Origin: Aegilops tauschii subsp. strangulata
Lineage: Eukaryota > Streptophyta > Magnoliopsida > Poales > Poaceae
Reading direction: 5' to 3'
Assembly: GCF_002575655.3 (NCBI RefSeq)
Contig: NC_053036.3
Span: forward strand, 647,054,736 to 647,118,735
Length of the DNA stretch: 64,000 nucleotides
Below the pieces are notes generated by a model. The model saw only the letters and a list, made by a program, of their open reading frames with translations, was not told the DNA's origin and did not search any database. Shown one piece after another: positions 41,001 through 54,567 of the stretch (its first letter is position 1; each line of letters opens with the position of its first letter). The translations under genes and the position numbers were made by a program.

Positions 41001-42774
41001 CTTCCTTTATTATTTTTCATGCATTTACTAATTATTTTCAGCTATAAGACCATAAAATTGAAAAGCATTTCAAATGAACTCTGAAAAGGTTGAAAGTTAG
41101 CATGGTATCATCATTTCATCCACATAGGATGTGCAAGAAAGTTGAGAGGGTTACGGCAAAAACTGGATGCACTTCGTGTACAAAACGGACAATCTCTTTC
41201 AAAGTATCAGGACTTCATAGGGAAACTCGTCTGTTACAAAGGGATTTCATTTTTTTACACTTATTTGAACTCCTGACTTTTTGTGTGTTCAAAATGCACC
41301 ATTCAAAGCCACATCATCATTTTTCAATCCTTTCTGACTTCATTTGTTATTTTTCATGCATTTACTAATTATTTTGAGCTATAAGACCCTAAAATTGAAA
41401 AGCATTTCAAATGAACTCTGAAAAGGATGAAAGTTGGCATGGTATCATCGTTTCATCCACATAGCATGTGCAAGAAAGTTGAGAGGGTTACGGCAAAAAC
41501 TGGATGCACTTCGTGTACAAAACGGACAATCTCTTTCAAAGTGTCAGGAGTTCATAGGGAAACTCGTCTGTTACAAAGGGATTTCATTTTTTAAAACTTA
41601 TTTGAACTCCTGACTTTTTGTGTGTTCAAAATGCCCCATTCACAGCCACATCATCATTTTTCAATCCTTTCTGACTTCCTTTATTATTTTTCATGCATTT
41701 ACTAATTATTTTCAGCTATAAGACCATAAAATTGAAAAGCATTTCAAATGAACTCTGAAAAGGTTGAAAGTTAGCATGGTATCATCATTTCATCCACATA
41801 GGATGTGCAAGAAAGTTGAGAGGGTTACGGCAAAAACTGGATGCACTTCGTGTACAAAACGGACAATCTCTTTCAAAGTATCAGGACTTCATAGGGAAAC
41901 TCGTCTGTTACAAAGGGATTTCATTTTTTTACACTTATTTGAACTCCTGACTTTTTGTGTGTTCAAAATGCACCATTCAAAGCCACATCATCATTTTTCA
42001 ATCCTTTCTGACTTCATTTGTTATTTTTCATGCATTTACTAATTATTTTGAGCTATAAGACCCTAAAATTGAAAAGCATTTCAAATGAACTCTGAAAAGG
42101 TTGAAAGTTGGCATGGTATCATCGTTTCATCCACATAGCATGTGCAAGAAAGTTGAGAGGGTTACGGCAAAAACTGGATGCACTTCGTGTACAAAACGGA
42201 CAATCTCTTTCAAAGTATCAGGAGTTCATAGGGAAACTCGTCTGTTACAAAGGGATTTCATTTTTTTTAACTTATTTGAACTCCTGACTTTTTGTGTGTT
42301 CAAAATGCCCCATTCAAAGCCACATCATCATTTTTTAATCCTTTCTGACTTCATTTGTTATTTTTCATGCGTTTACTAATTATTTTGAGCTATAAGACCC
42401 TAAAATTGAAAAGCATTTCAAATGAACTCTGAAAAGGTTGAAAGTTGGCATGGTATCATCGTTTCATCCACATAGCATGTGCAAGAAAGTTGAGAGGGTT
42501 ACGGCAAAAACTGGATGCACTTCGTGTACAAAACGGACAATCTCTTTCAAAGTATCAGGAGTTCATACGGAAACTCGTCTGTTACAAAGGGATTTCATTT
42601 TTTAAAACTTATTTGAACTCGTGACTTTTTGTGTGTTCAAAATGCACCATTCAAAGCCACATCATCATTTTTCAATCCTTTCTGACTTCATTTGTTATTT
42701 TTCATGCATTTACTAATTATTTTGAGCTATGAGACCCTAAAATTGAAAAGCATTTCAAATGAACTCTGAAAAGG
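38057..42774 (+). repeat. 14-monomer super-HOR, copy 1
   Basis: Two x-A-y trimers (38057-39067 and 39068-40078) followed by eight monomers (40079, 40416, 40753, 41090, 41427, 41764, 42101, 42438), 4718 bp. Landmarks are GTTTATTTTC (40079), CACATGGG (40416), ATGAACTTCG with TTCAGAGGG (40753), TTTACACTT (41090) and ATCGTTTC with CATGCGTTT (42101). The same order restarts at 42775. Confidence 0.88.
41427..42100 (+). repeat. Two-monomer insertion inside super-HOR copy 1
   Basis: These 674 bp are absent from copy 2. Monomer 41427 is chimeric: ATCGTTTC and GAGTTCATAGGG as in 42101, then CCTTTATT, CAGCTATA and CCATAAA as in 40753. Monomer 41764 repeats 41090, including TTTACACTT. One unequal crossover between a 42101-type and a 40753-type monomer explains both. 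Confidence 0.82.
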
Positions 42775-45700
42775 TTGAAAGTTGGCATGGTATCATCATT
42801 TCATCCACATAGCATGTGCAAGAAAGTTGAGAGGGTTACGGCAAAAACTGGATGCACTTCGTGTGCAAAACGGACAATCTCTTTCAAAGTATCAGGATTT
42901 CATACGGAAACTCGTCTGTTACAAAGGGATTTCATTTTTTTAAACTTATTTGAACTCCTGACTTTTTGTGTGTTCAAAATGCACCATTCAAAGCCACATC
43001 GTCATTTTTCAATCCTTTCTGACTTCATTTGTTATTTTTCATGCATTTACTAATTATTTTGAGCTATAAGACCCTAAAATTGAAGAGCATTTCAAATGAA
43101 CTCTGAAAAGGTTGAACGTTAGCATGGTATCATCATTTCATCCACATAGGATGTGCAAGAAAGTTGAGAGGGTTACGGCAAAAACTGGATGCACTTCGTG
43201 TACAAAACGGACAATCTCTTTCAAAGTATCAGGACTTCATAGGGAAACTCGTCTGTTACAAAGGGATTTCATTTTTTTAAACTTATTTGAACTCCTGACT
43301 TTTTGTGTGTTCAAAATACCCCATTCAAAGCCACATCATCATTTTTCAATCCTTTCTGACTTCATTTGTTATTTTTCATGCATTTACTAATTATTTTGAG
43401 CTATAAGACCCTAAAATTGAAAAGCATTTCAAATGAACTCTGAAAAGGTTGAAAGTTGGCATGGTATCATCATTTCATCCACATAGCATGTGCAAGAATG
43501 TTGAGAGGGTTACGGCAAAAACTGGATGCACTTCGTGTACAAAACGGACAATCTCTTTCAAAGTATCAGGAGTTCATACGGAAACTCGTCTGTTACAAAG
43601 GGATTTCATTTTTTAAAACTTATTTGAACTCCTGACTTTTTGTGTGTTCAAAATGCACCATTCAAAGCCACATCATCATTTTTCAATCCTTTCTGACTTC
43701 ATTTGTTATTTTTGATGCATTTACTAATTATTTTGAGCTATGAGACCCTAAAATTGAAAAGCATTTCAAATGAACTCTGAAAAGGTTGAAAGTTGGCATG
43801 GTATCATCATTTCATCCACATAGCATGTGCAAGAAAGTTGAGAGGGTTACGGCAAAAACTGGATGCACTTCGTGTACAAAACGGACAATCTCTTTCAAAG
43901 TATCAGGATTTCATACGGAAACTCGTCTGTTACAAAGGGATTTCATTTTTTTAAACTTATTTGAACTCCTGACTTTTTGTGTGTTCAAAATGCACCATTC
44001 AAAGCCACATCGTCATTTTTCAATCCTTTCTGACTTCATTTGTTATTTTTCATGCATTTACTAATTATTTTGAGCTATAATACCCTAAAATTGAAGAGCA
44101 TTTCAAATGAACTCTGAAAAGGTTGAAAGTTAGCATGGTATCATCATTTCATCCACATAGGATGTGCAAGAAAGTTGAGAGGGTTACGGCAAAAACTGGA
44201 TGCACTTCGTGTACAAAACGGACAATCTCTTTCAAAGTATCAGGACTTCATAGGGAAACTCGTCTGTTACAAAGGGATTTCATTTTTTTAAACTTATTTG
44301 AACTCCTGACTTTTTGTGTGTTCAAAATGCCCCATTCAAAGCCACATCATCATTTTTCAATCCTTTCTGACTTCATTTGTTATTTTTCATGCATTTACTA
44401 ATTATTTTGAGCTATAAGACCCTAAAATTGAAAAGCATTTCAAATGAACTCTGAAAAGGTTGAAAGTTGGCATGGTATCATCATTTCATCCACATAGCAT
44501 GTGCAAGAAAGTTGAGAGGGTTACGGCAAAAACTGGATGCACTTCGTGTACAAAACGGACAATCTCTTTCAAAGTATCAGGAGTTTATACGGAAACTCGT
44601 CTGTTACAAAGGGATTTCATTTTTTTAAACTTATTTGAACTCCTGACTTTTTGTGTGTTCAAAATGCACCATTCAAAGCCACATCATCATTTTTCAATCC
44701 TTTCTGACTTCATTTGTTATTTTTCATGCATTTAGTAATTATTTTGAGCTATGAGACCCTAAAATTGAAAAGCATTTCAAATGAACTCTGAAAAGGTTGA
44801 AAGTTGGCATGGTATCATCATTTCATCCACATAGCATGTGCAAGAAAGTTGAGAGGGTTACGGCAAAAACTGGATGCACTTCGTGTACAAAACGGACAAT
44901 CTCTTTCAAAGTATCAGGACTTCATACGGAAACTCGTCTGTTACAAAGGGATTTCATTTTTTAAAACTTATTTGAACTCCTGACTTTTTCTGTGTTCAAA
45001 ATGCACCATTCAAAGCCACATCATCATGTTTCAATCCTTTCTGACTTCATTTGTTTATTTTCATGCATTTACTAATTATTTTCAGCTATAAGACCATAAA
45101 ATTGAAAAGCATTTCAAATGAACTCTGAAAAGGTTGAAAGTTGGCATGGTATCATCATTTCATCCACATGGGATGTGCAAGAAAGTTGAGAGGGTTACGG
45201 CAAAAATTGGATGCACTTCGTGTACAAAACGGACAATCTCTTTCAAAGTATCAGGACTTCATAGGGAAACTCGTCTGTTACAAAGGGATTTAATTTTTTT
45301 AAACTTATTTGAACTCCTGACTTTTTGTGTGTTCAAAATGCACCATTCAAAGCCACATCATCATGTTTCAATCCTTTCTGACTTCATTTGTGATTTTTCA
45401 TGCATTTACTAATTATTTTCAGCTATAAGACCATAAAATTGAAAAGCATTTCAAATGAACTCTGAAAAGGTTGAAAGTTAGCATGGTATCATCATTTCAT
45501 CCACATAGGATGTGCAAGAAAGTTGAGAGGGTTACGGCAAAAACTGGATGAACTTCGTGTACAAAACGGACAATCTCTTTCAAAGTATCAGGACTTCAGA
45601 GGGAAACTCGTCTGTTACAAAGGGATTTCATTTTTTTAAACTTATTTGAACTCCTGACTTTTTGTGTGTTCAAAATGCCCCATTCAAAGCCACATCATCA

Positions 45701-46818
45701 TTTTTCAATCTTTTCTGACTTCCTTTATTATTTTTCATGCATTTACTAATTATTTTCAGCTATAAGACCATAAAATTGAAAAGCATTTCAAATGAACTCT
45801 GAAAAGGTTGAAAGTTAGCATGGTATCATCATTTCATCCACATAGGATGTGCAAGAAAGTTGAGAGGGTTAGGGCAAAAACTGGATGCACTTCGTGTACA
45901 AAACGGACAATCTCTTTCAAAGTATCAGGACTTCATAGGGAAACTCGTCTGTTACAAAGGGATTTCATTTTTTTACACTTATTTGAACTCCTGACTTTTT
46001 GTGTGTTCAAAATGCACCATTCAAAGCCACATCATCATTTTTCAATCCTTTCTGACTTCATTTGTTATTTTTCATGCATTTACTAATTATTTTGAGCTAT
46101 AAGACCCTAAAATTGAAAAGCATTTCAAATGAACTCTGAAAAGGTTGAAAGTTGGCATGGTATCATCGTTTCATCCACATAGCATGTGCAAGAAAGTTGA
46201 GAGGGTTACGGCAAAAACTGGATGCACTTCGTGTACAAAACGGACAATCTCTTTCAAAGTATCAGGAGTTCATAGGGAAACTCGTCTGTTACAAAGGGAT
46301 TTCATTTTTTTAAACTTATTTGAACTCCTGACTTTTTGTGTGTTCAAAATGCCCCATTCAAAGCCACATCATCATTTTTTAATCCTTTCTGACTTCATTT
46401 GTTATTTTTCATGCGTTTACTAATTATTTTGAGCTATAAGACCCTAAAATTGAAAAGCATTTCAAATAAACTCTGAAAAGGTTGAAAGTTGGCATGGTAT
46501 CATCGTTTCATCCACATAGCATGTGCAAGAAAGTTGAGAGGGTTACGGCAAAAACTGGATGCACTTCGTGTACAAAACGGACAATCTCTTTCAAAGTATC
46601 AGGAGTTCATACGGAAACTCGTCTGTTACAAAGGGATTTCATTTTTTAAAACTTATTTGAACTCGTGACTTTTTGTGTGTTCAAAATGCACCATTCAAAG
46701 CCACATCATCATTTTTCAATCCTTTCTGACTTCATTTGTTATTTTTCATGCATTTACTAATTATTTTGAGCTATGAGACCCTAAAATTGAAAAGCATTTC
46801 AAATGAACTCTGAAAAGG
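42775..46818 (+). repeat. Super-HOR, copy 2 (12 monomers)
   Basis: Two x-A-y trimers (42775-43785 and 43786-44796) and six monomers (44797, 45134, 45471, 45808, 46145, 46482), 4044 bp. It keeps rare marks of copy 1: TTTAGTAATT, GTTTATTTTC, CACATGGG, ATGAACTTCG, TTTACACTT, CATGCGTTT and GAACTCGTGAC. It lacks the inserted two monomers. Confidence 0.88.
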
Positions 46819-49800
46819 TTGAAAGTTGGCATGGTATCATCATTTCATCCACATAGCATGTGCAAGAAAGTTGAGAGGGTTACGGCAAAAACTGGATGCA
46901 CTTCGTGTACAAAACGGACAATCTCTTTCAAAGTATCAGGATTTCATACGGAAACTCGTCTGTTACAAAGGGATTTCATTTTTTTAAACTTATTTGAACT
47001 CCTGACTTTTTGTGTGTTCAAAATGCACCATTCAAAGCCACATCGTCATTTTTCAATCCTTTCTGACTTCATTTGTTATTTTTCCTGCATTTACTAATTA
47101 TTTTTAGCTATAAGACCCTAAAATTGAAGAGCATTTCAAATGAACTCTGAAAAGGTTGAAAGTTAGCATGGTATCATCATTTCATCCACATAGGATGTGC
47201 AAGAAAGTTGAGAGGGTTACGGCAAAAACTGGATGCACTTCGTGTACAAAACGGACAATCTCTTTCAAAGTATCAGGACTTCATAGGGAAACTCGTCTGT
47301 TACAAAGGGATTTCATTTTTTTAAACTTATTTGAACTCCTGACTTTTTGTGTGTTCAAAATGCACCATTCAAAGCCACATCATCATTTTTCAATCCTTTC
47401 TGACTTCATTTGTTATTTTTCATGCATTTACTAATTATTTTGAGCTATAAGACCCTAAAATTGAAAAGCATTTCAAATGAACTCTGAAAAGGTTGAAAGT
47501 TGGCATGGTATCATCATTTCATCCACATAGCATGTGCAAGAAAGTTAAGAGGGTTACGGCAAAAACTGGATGCACTTCGTGTACAAAACGGACAATCTCT
47601 TTCAAAGTATCAGGAGTTTATACGGAAACTCGTCTGTTACAAAGGGATTTCTTTTTTTTAAACTTATTTGAACTCCTGACTTTTTGTGTGTTCAAAATGC
47701 ACCATTCAAAGCCACATCGTCATTTTTCAATCCTTTCTGACTTCATTTGTTATTTTTCCTGCATTTACTAATTATTTTTAGCTATAAGACCCTAAAATTG
47801 AAGAGCATTTCAAATGAACTCTGAAAAGGTTGAAAGTTAGCATGGTATCATCATTTCATCCACATAGGATGTGCAATAAAGTTGAGAGGGTTACGGAAAA
47901 AACTGGATGCACTTCGTGTACAAAACGGACAATCTCTTTCAAAGTATCAGGACTTCATACGGAAACTCGTCTGTTACAAAGGGATTTCATTTTTTAAAAC
48001 TTACTTGAACTCCTGACTTTTTGTGTGTTCAAAATGCACCATTCAAAGCCACATCATCATTTTTCAATCCTTTCTGACTTCATTTGTTATTTTTCATGCA
48101 TTTACTAATTATTTTGAGCTATGAGACCCTAAAATTGAAAAGCATTTCAAATGAACTCTGAAAAGGTTGAAAGTTGGCATGGTATCATCATTTCATCCAC
48201 ATAGCATGTGCAAGAAAGTTGAGAGGGTTACGGCAAAAATTGGATGCACTTCGTGTACAAAACGGACAATCTCTTTCAAAGTATCAGGACTTCATACGGA
48301 AACTCGTCTGTTACAAAGGGATTTCATTTTTTAAAACTTATTTGAACTCCTGACTTTTTGTGTGTTCAAAATGCACCATTCAAAGCCACATCATCATTTT
48401 TCAATCCTTTCTGACTTCATTTGTTATTTTTCATGCATTTACTAATTATTTTGAGCTATAAGACCCTAAAATTGAAGAGCATTTCAAATGAACTCTGGAA
48501 AGGTTTAAAGTTGGCATGGTATCATCGTTTCATCCACATAGCATGTGCAAGAAAGTTGAGAGGGTTACGGCAAAAACTGGATGCACTTCGTGTACAAAAC
48601 GGACAATCTCTTTCAAAGTATCAGGATTTCATACGGAAACTCGTCTGTTCCAAAGGGATTTCATTGTTAAAAAGTTATTTGAACTCCTGACTTTTTGTGT
48701 GTTCAAAATGCACCATTCAAAGCCACATCATCATGTTTCAATCCTTTCTGATTTCATTTGTTATTTTTCATGCATTTACTAATTATTTTCAGCTACAAGA
48801 CCATAAAATTGAAAAGCATTTCAAATGAACTCTGAAAAGGTTGAAAGTTAGCATGGTATCATCATTTCATCCACATAGGATGTGCAAGAAAGTTGAGAGG
48901 GTTACGGCAAAAACTGGATGCACTTCGTGTACAAAACGGACAATCTCTTTCAAAGTATCAGGACTTCATAGGGAAACTCGTCTGTTACAAAGGGATTTCA
49001 TTTTTTAAACTTATTTGAACTCCTGACTTTTTGTGTGTTCAAAATGCCCCATTCAAAGCCACATCATCATTTTTCAATCCTTTCTGACTTCCTTTCTTAT
49101 TTTTCATGCATTTACTAATTATTTTCAGCTATAAGACCCTAAAATTGAAAAGCATTTCAAATGAACTCTGAAAAGGTTGAAAGTTGGCATGGTATCATCA
49201 TTTCATCCACATAGCATGTGCAAGAAAGTTGAGAGGGTTACGGCAAAAACTAGATGCATTTCGTGTACAAAACGGAGAATCTCTTTCAAAGTATCGGGAT
49301 TTCATACGGAAACTCGTCTGTTACAACGAGATTTCATTTTTTTAAACTTATTTGAACTCCTGACTTTTTGTGTGTTCAAAATGCACCATTCAAAGCCACA
49401 GCATCATTTTTCAATCCTTTCTGACTTCATTTGTTATTTTTCATGCATTTACTAATTATTTTGAGCTATAAGACCCTAAAATTGAAGAGCATTTCAAATG
49501 AACTCTGAAAAGGTTGAAAGTTGGCATGGTATCATCATTTCATCCACATAGCATGTGCAAGAAAGTTGAGAGGGTTACGGCAAAAACTGGATGCACTTCG
49601 TGTACAAAACGGACAATCTCTTTCAAAGTATCAGGATTTCATACGGAAACTCGTCTGTTACAAAGGGATTTCATTTTTAAAAACTTATTTGAACTCCTGA
49701 CTTTTTGTGTGTTCAAAATGCACCATTCAAAGCCACATCATCATGTTTCAATCCTTTCTGACTTCATTTGTTATTTTTCATGCATTTACTAATTATTTTC

Positions 49801-51198
49801 AGCTATAAGACCATAAAATTGAAAAGCATTTCAAATGAACTCTGAAAAGGTTGATAGTTGGCATGGTATCATCATTTCATCCACATAGCATGTGCAAGAA
49901 AGTTGAGAGGGTTACGGCAAAAACTGGATGCACTTCGTGTACAAAACGGACAATCTCTTTCAAAGTATCAGGAGTTTATACGGAAACTCGTCTGTTACAA
50001 AGGGATTTCTTTTTTTTAAACTTATTTGAACTCGTGACTTTTTGTGTGTTCAAAATGCACCATTCAAAGCCACATCGTCATTTTTCAATCCTTTCTGACT
50101 TCATTTGTTATTTTTCCTGCATTTACTAATTATTTTTAGCTATAAGACCCTAAAATTGAAGAGCATTTCAAATGAACTCTGAAAAGGTTGAAAGTTAGCA
50201 TGGTATCATCATTTCATCCACATAGGATGTGCAAGAAAGTTGAGAGGGTTACGGCAAAAACTGGATGCACTTCGTGTACAAAACGGACAATCTCTTTCAA
50301 AGTATCAGGACTTCATAGGGAAACTCGTCTGTTACAAAGGGATTTCATTTTTTTAAACTTATTTGAACTCCTGACTTTTTGTGTGTTCAAAATGCACCAT
50401 TCAAAGCCACATCATCATTTTTCAATCCTTTCTGACTTCATTTGTTATTTTTCATGCATTTACTAATTATTTTGAGCTATAAGACCCAAAAATTGAAAAG
50501 CATTTCAAATGAACTCTGAAAAGGTTGAAAGTTGGCATGGTATCATCATTTCATCCACATAGCATGTGCAAGAAAGTTAAGAGGGTTACGGCAAAAACTG
50601 GATGCACTTCGTGTACAAAACGGACAATCTCTTTCAAAGTATCAGGAGTTTATACGGAAACTCGTCTGTTACAAAGGGATTTCTTTTTTTTAAACTTATT
50701 TGAACTCCTGACTTTTTGTGTGTTCAAAATGCACCATTCAAAGCCACAGCATCATTTTTCAATCCTTTCTGACTTCATTTGTTATTTTTCATGCATTTAC
50801 TAATTATTTTGAGCTATAAGACCCTAAAATTGAAGAGCATTTCAAATGAACTCTGAAAAGGTTGAAAGTTGGCATGGTATCATCATTTCATCCACATAGC
50901 ATGTGCAAGAAAGTTGAGAGGGTTACGGCAAAAACTGGATGCACTTCGTGTACAAAACGGACAATCTCTTTCAAAGTATCAGGATTTCATACGGAAACTC
51001 GTCTGTTACAAAGGGATTTCATTTTTAAAAACTTATTTGAACTCCTGACTTTTTGTGTGTTCAAAATGCACCATTCAAAGCCACATCATCATGTTTCAAT
51101 CCTTTCTGACTTCATTTGTTATTTTTCATGCATTTACTAATTATTTTCAGCTATAAGACCATAAAATTGAAAAGCATTTCAAATGAACTCTGAAAAGG
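46819..51198 (+). repeat. Composite unit, 13 monomers
   Basis: Thirteen monomers, 4380 bp. It opens with x-like (46819, TTTTTCCTGC), A (47156) and GAGTTTATA (47493) monomers. A six-monomer core follows (47830-49850) with GCAATAAAG, ATTGTTAAAAAGTT, GCCCC/CCTTTCTT and ACTAGATGCATTTCG marks. Many core monomers correspond to those of heptamer type B about 25 kb upstream. Confidence 0.87.
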
Positions 51199-54100
51199 TT
51201 GAAAGTTGGCATGGTATCATCATTTCATCCACATAGCATGTGCAAGAAAGTTGAGAGGGTTACGGCAAAAACTGGATGCACTTCGTGTACAAAACGGACA
51301 ATCTCTTTCAAAGTATCAGGATTTCATACGGAAACTCGTCTGTTACAAAGGGATTTCATTTTTTTAAACTTATTTGAACTCCTGACTTTTTGTGTGTTCA
51401 AAATGCACCATTCAAAGCCACATCGTCATTTTTCAATCCTTTCTGACTTCATTTGTTATTTTTCCTGCATTTACTAATTATTTTTAGCTATAAGACCCTA
51501 AAATTGAAGAGCATTTCAAATGAACTCTGAAAAGGTTGAAAGTTAGCATGGTATCATCATTTCATCCACATAGGATGTGCAAGAAAGTTGAGAGGGTTAC
51601 GGCAAAAACTGGATGCACTTCGTGTACAAAACGGACAATCTCTTTCAAAGTATCAGGACTTCATAGGGAAACTCGTCTGTTACAAAGGGATTTCATTTTT
51701 TTAAACTTATTTGAACTCCTGACTTTTTGTGTGTTCAAAATGCACCATTCAAAGCCACATCATCATTTTTCAATCCTTTCTGACTTCATTTGTTATTTTT
51801 CATGCATTTACTAATTATTTTGAGCTATAAGACCCTAAAATTGAAAAGCATTTCAAATGAACTCTGAAAAGGTTGAAAGTTGGCATGGTATCATCATTTC
51901 ATCCACATAGCATGTGCAAGAAAGTTAAGAGGGTTACGGCAAAAACTGGATGCACTTCGTGTACAAAACGGACAATCTCTTTCAAAGTATCAGGAGTTTA
52001 TACGGAAACTCGTCTGTTACAAAGGGATTTCTTTTTTTTAAACTTATTTGAACTCCTGACTTTTTGTGTGTTCAAAATGCACCATTCAAAGCCACATCGT
52101 CATTTTTCAATCCTTTCTGACTTCATTTGTTATTTTTCCTGCATTTACTAATTATTTTTAGCTATAAGACCCTAAAATTGAAGAGCATTTCAAATGAACT
52201 CTGAAAAGGTTGAAAGTTAGCATGGTATCATCATTTCATCCACATAGGATGTGCAATAAAGTTGAGAGGGTTACGGAAAAAACTGGATGCACTTCGTGTA
52301 CAAAACGGACAATCTCTTTCAAAGTATCAGGACTTCATACGGAAACTCGTCTGTTACAAAGGGATTTCATTTTTTAAAACTTACTTGAACTCCTGACTTT
52401 TTGTGTGTTCAAAATGCACCATTCAAAGCCACATCATCATTTTTCAATCCTTTCTGACTTCATTTGTTATTTTTCATGCATTTACTAATTATTTTGAGCT
52501 ATGAGACCCTAAAATTGAAAAGCATTTCAAATGAACTCTGAAAAGGTTGAAAGTTGGCATGGTATCATCATTTCATCCACATAGCATGTGCAAGAAAGTT
52601 GAGAGGGTTACGGCAAAAATTGGATGCACTTCGTGTACAAAACGGACAATCTCTTTCAAAGTATCAGGACTTCATACGGAAACTCGTCTGTTACAAAGGG
52701 ATTTCATTTTTTAAAACTTATTTGAACTCCTGACTTTTTGTGTGTTCAAAATGCACCATTCAAAGCCACATCATCATTTTTCAATCCTTTCTGACTTCAT
52801 TTGTTATTTTTCATGCATTTACTAATTATTTTGAGCTATAAGACCCTAAAATTGAAGAGCATTTCAAATGAACTCTGGAAAGGTTTAAAGTTGGCATGGT
52901 ATCATCGTTTCATCCACATAGCATGTGCAAGAAAGTTGAGAGGGTTACGGCAAAAACTGGATGCACTTCGTGTACAAAACGGACAATCTCTTTCAAAGTA
53001 TCAGGATTTCATACGGAAACTCGTCTGTTCCAAAGGGATTTCATTGTTAAAAAGTTATTTGAACTCCTGACTTTTTGTGTGTTCAAAATGCACCATTCAA
53101 AGCCACATCATCATGTTTCAATCCTTTCTGATTTCATTTGTTATTTTTCATGCATTTACTAATTATTTTCAGCTACAAGACCATAAAATTGAAAAGCATT
53201 TCAAATGAACTCTGAAAAGGTTGAAAGTTAGCATGGTATCATCATTTCATCCACATAGGATGTGCAAGAAAGTTGAGAGGGTTACGGCAAAAACTGGATG
53301 CACTTCGTGTACAAAACGGACAATCTCTTTCAAAGTATCAGGACTTCATAGGGAAACTCGTCTGTTACAAAGGGATTTCATTTTTTAAACTTATTTGAAC
53401 TCCTGACTTTTTGTGTGTTCAAAATGCCCCATTCAAAGCCACATCATCATTTTTCAATCCTTTCTGACTTCCTTTCTTATTTTTCATGCATTTACTAATT
53501 ATTTTCAGCTATAAGACCCTAAAATTGAAAAGCATTTCAAATGAACTCTGAAAAGGTTGAAAGTTGGCATGGTATCATCATTTCATCCACATAGCATGTG
53601 CAAGAAAGTTGAGAGGGTTACGGCAAAAACTAGATGCATTTCGTGTACAAAACGGAGAATCTCTTTCAAAGTATCGGGATTTCATACGGAAACTCGTCTG
53701 TTACAACGAGATTTCATTTTTTTAAACTTATTTGAACTCCTGACTTTTTGTGTGTTCAAAATGCACCATTCAAAGCCACAGCATCATTTTTCAATCCTTT
53801 CTGACTTCATTTGTTATTTTTCATGCATTTACTAATTATTTCGAGCTATAAGACCCTAAAATTGAAGAGCATTTCAAATGAACTCTGAAAAGGTTGAAAG
53901 TTGGCATGGTATCATCATTTCATCCACATAGCATGTGCAAGAAAGTTGAGAGGGTTACGGCAAAAACTGGATGCACTTCGTGTACAAAACGGACAATCTC
54001 TTTCAAAGTATCAGGATTTCATACGGAAACTCGTCTGTTACAAAGGGATTTCATTTTTAAAAACTTATTTGAACTCCTGACTTTTTGTGTGTTCAAAATG

Positions 54101-54567
54101 CACCATTCAAAGCCACATCATCATGTTTCAATCCTTTCTGACTTCATTTGTTATTTTTCATGCATTTACTAATTATTTTCAGCTATAAGACCATAAAATT
54201 GAAAAGCATTTCAAATGAACTCTGAAAAGGTTGATAGTTGGCATGGTATCATCATTTCATCCACATAGCATGTGCAAGAAAGTTGAGAGGGTTACGGCAA
54301 AAACTGGATGCACTTCGTGTACAAAACGGACAATCTCTTTCAAAGTATCAGGACTTCATAGGGAAACTCGTCTGTTACAAAGGGATTTCATTTTTTAAAA
54401 CTTATTTGAACTCGTGACTTTTTGTGTGTTCAAAATGCACCATTCAAAGCCACATCATCATTTTTCAATCCTTTCTGACTTCATTTGTTATTTTTCATGC
54501 ATTTACTAATTATTTTGAGCTATGAGACCCTAAAATTGAAAAGCATTTCAAATGAACTCTGAAAAGG
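51199..54567 (+). repeat. Composite unit, 10-monomer version
   Basis: Ten monomers, 3369 bp, repeating the first nine of 46819-51198 and then 54231. The core 52210-54230 is almost identical to 47830-49850; the one difference I noticed is TTTCGAGCT near 53840. Monomer 54231 starts TTGATAG but has GACTTCATAGGG and GCTATGAG, so it looks chimeric. Confidence 0.87.

Noticed and set aside
48421..48690. 89-codon frame in another phase, repeated at 52801 and 55496
   Set aside because: It spans the junction of two monomers and is open only because this monomer has the CTGGAAAGGTTTAAAG variant. The three occurrences are copies of the same HOR core, so recurrence is not independent evidence.
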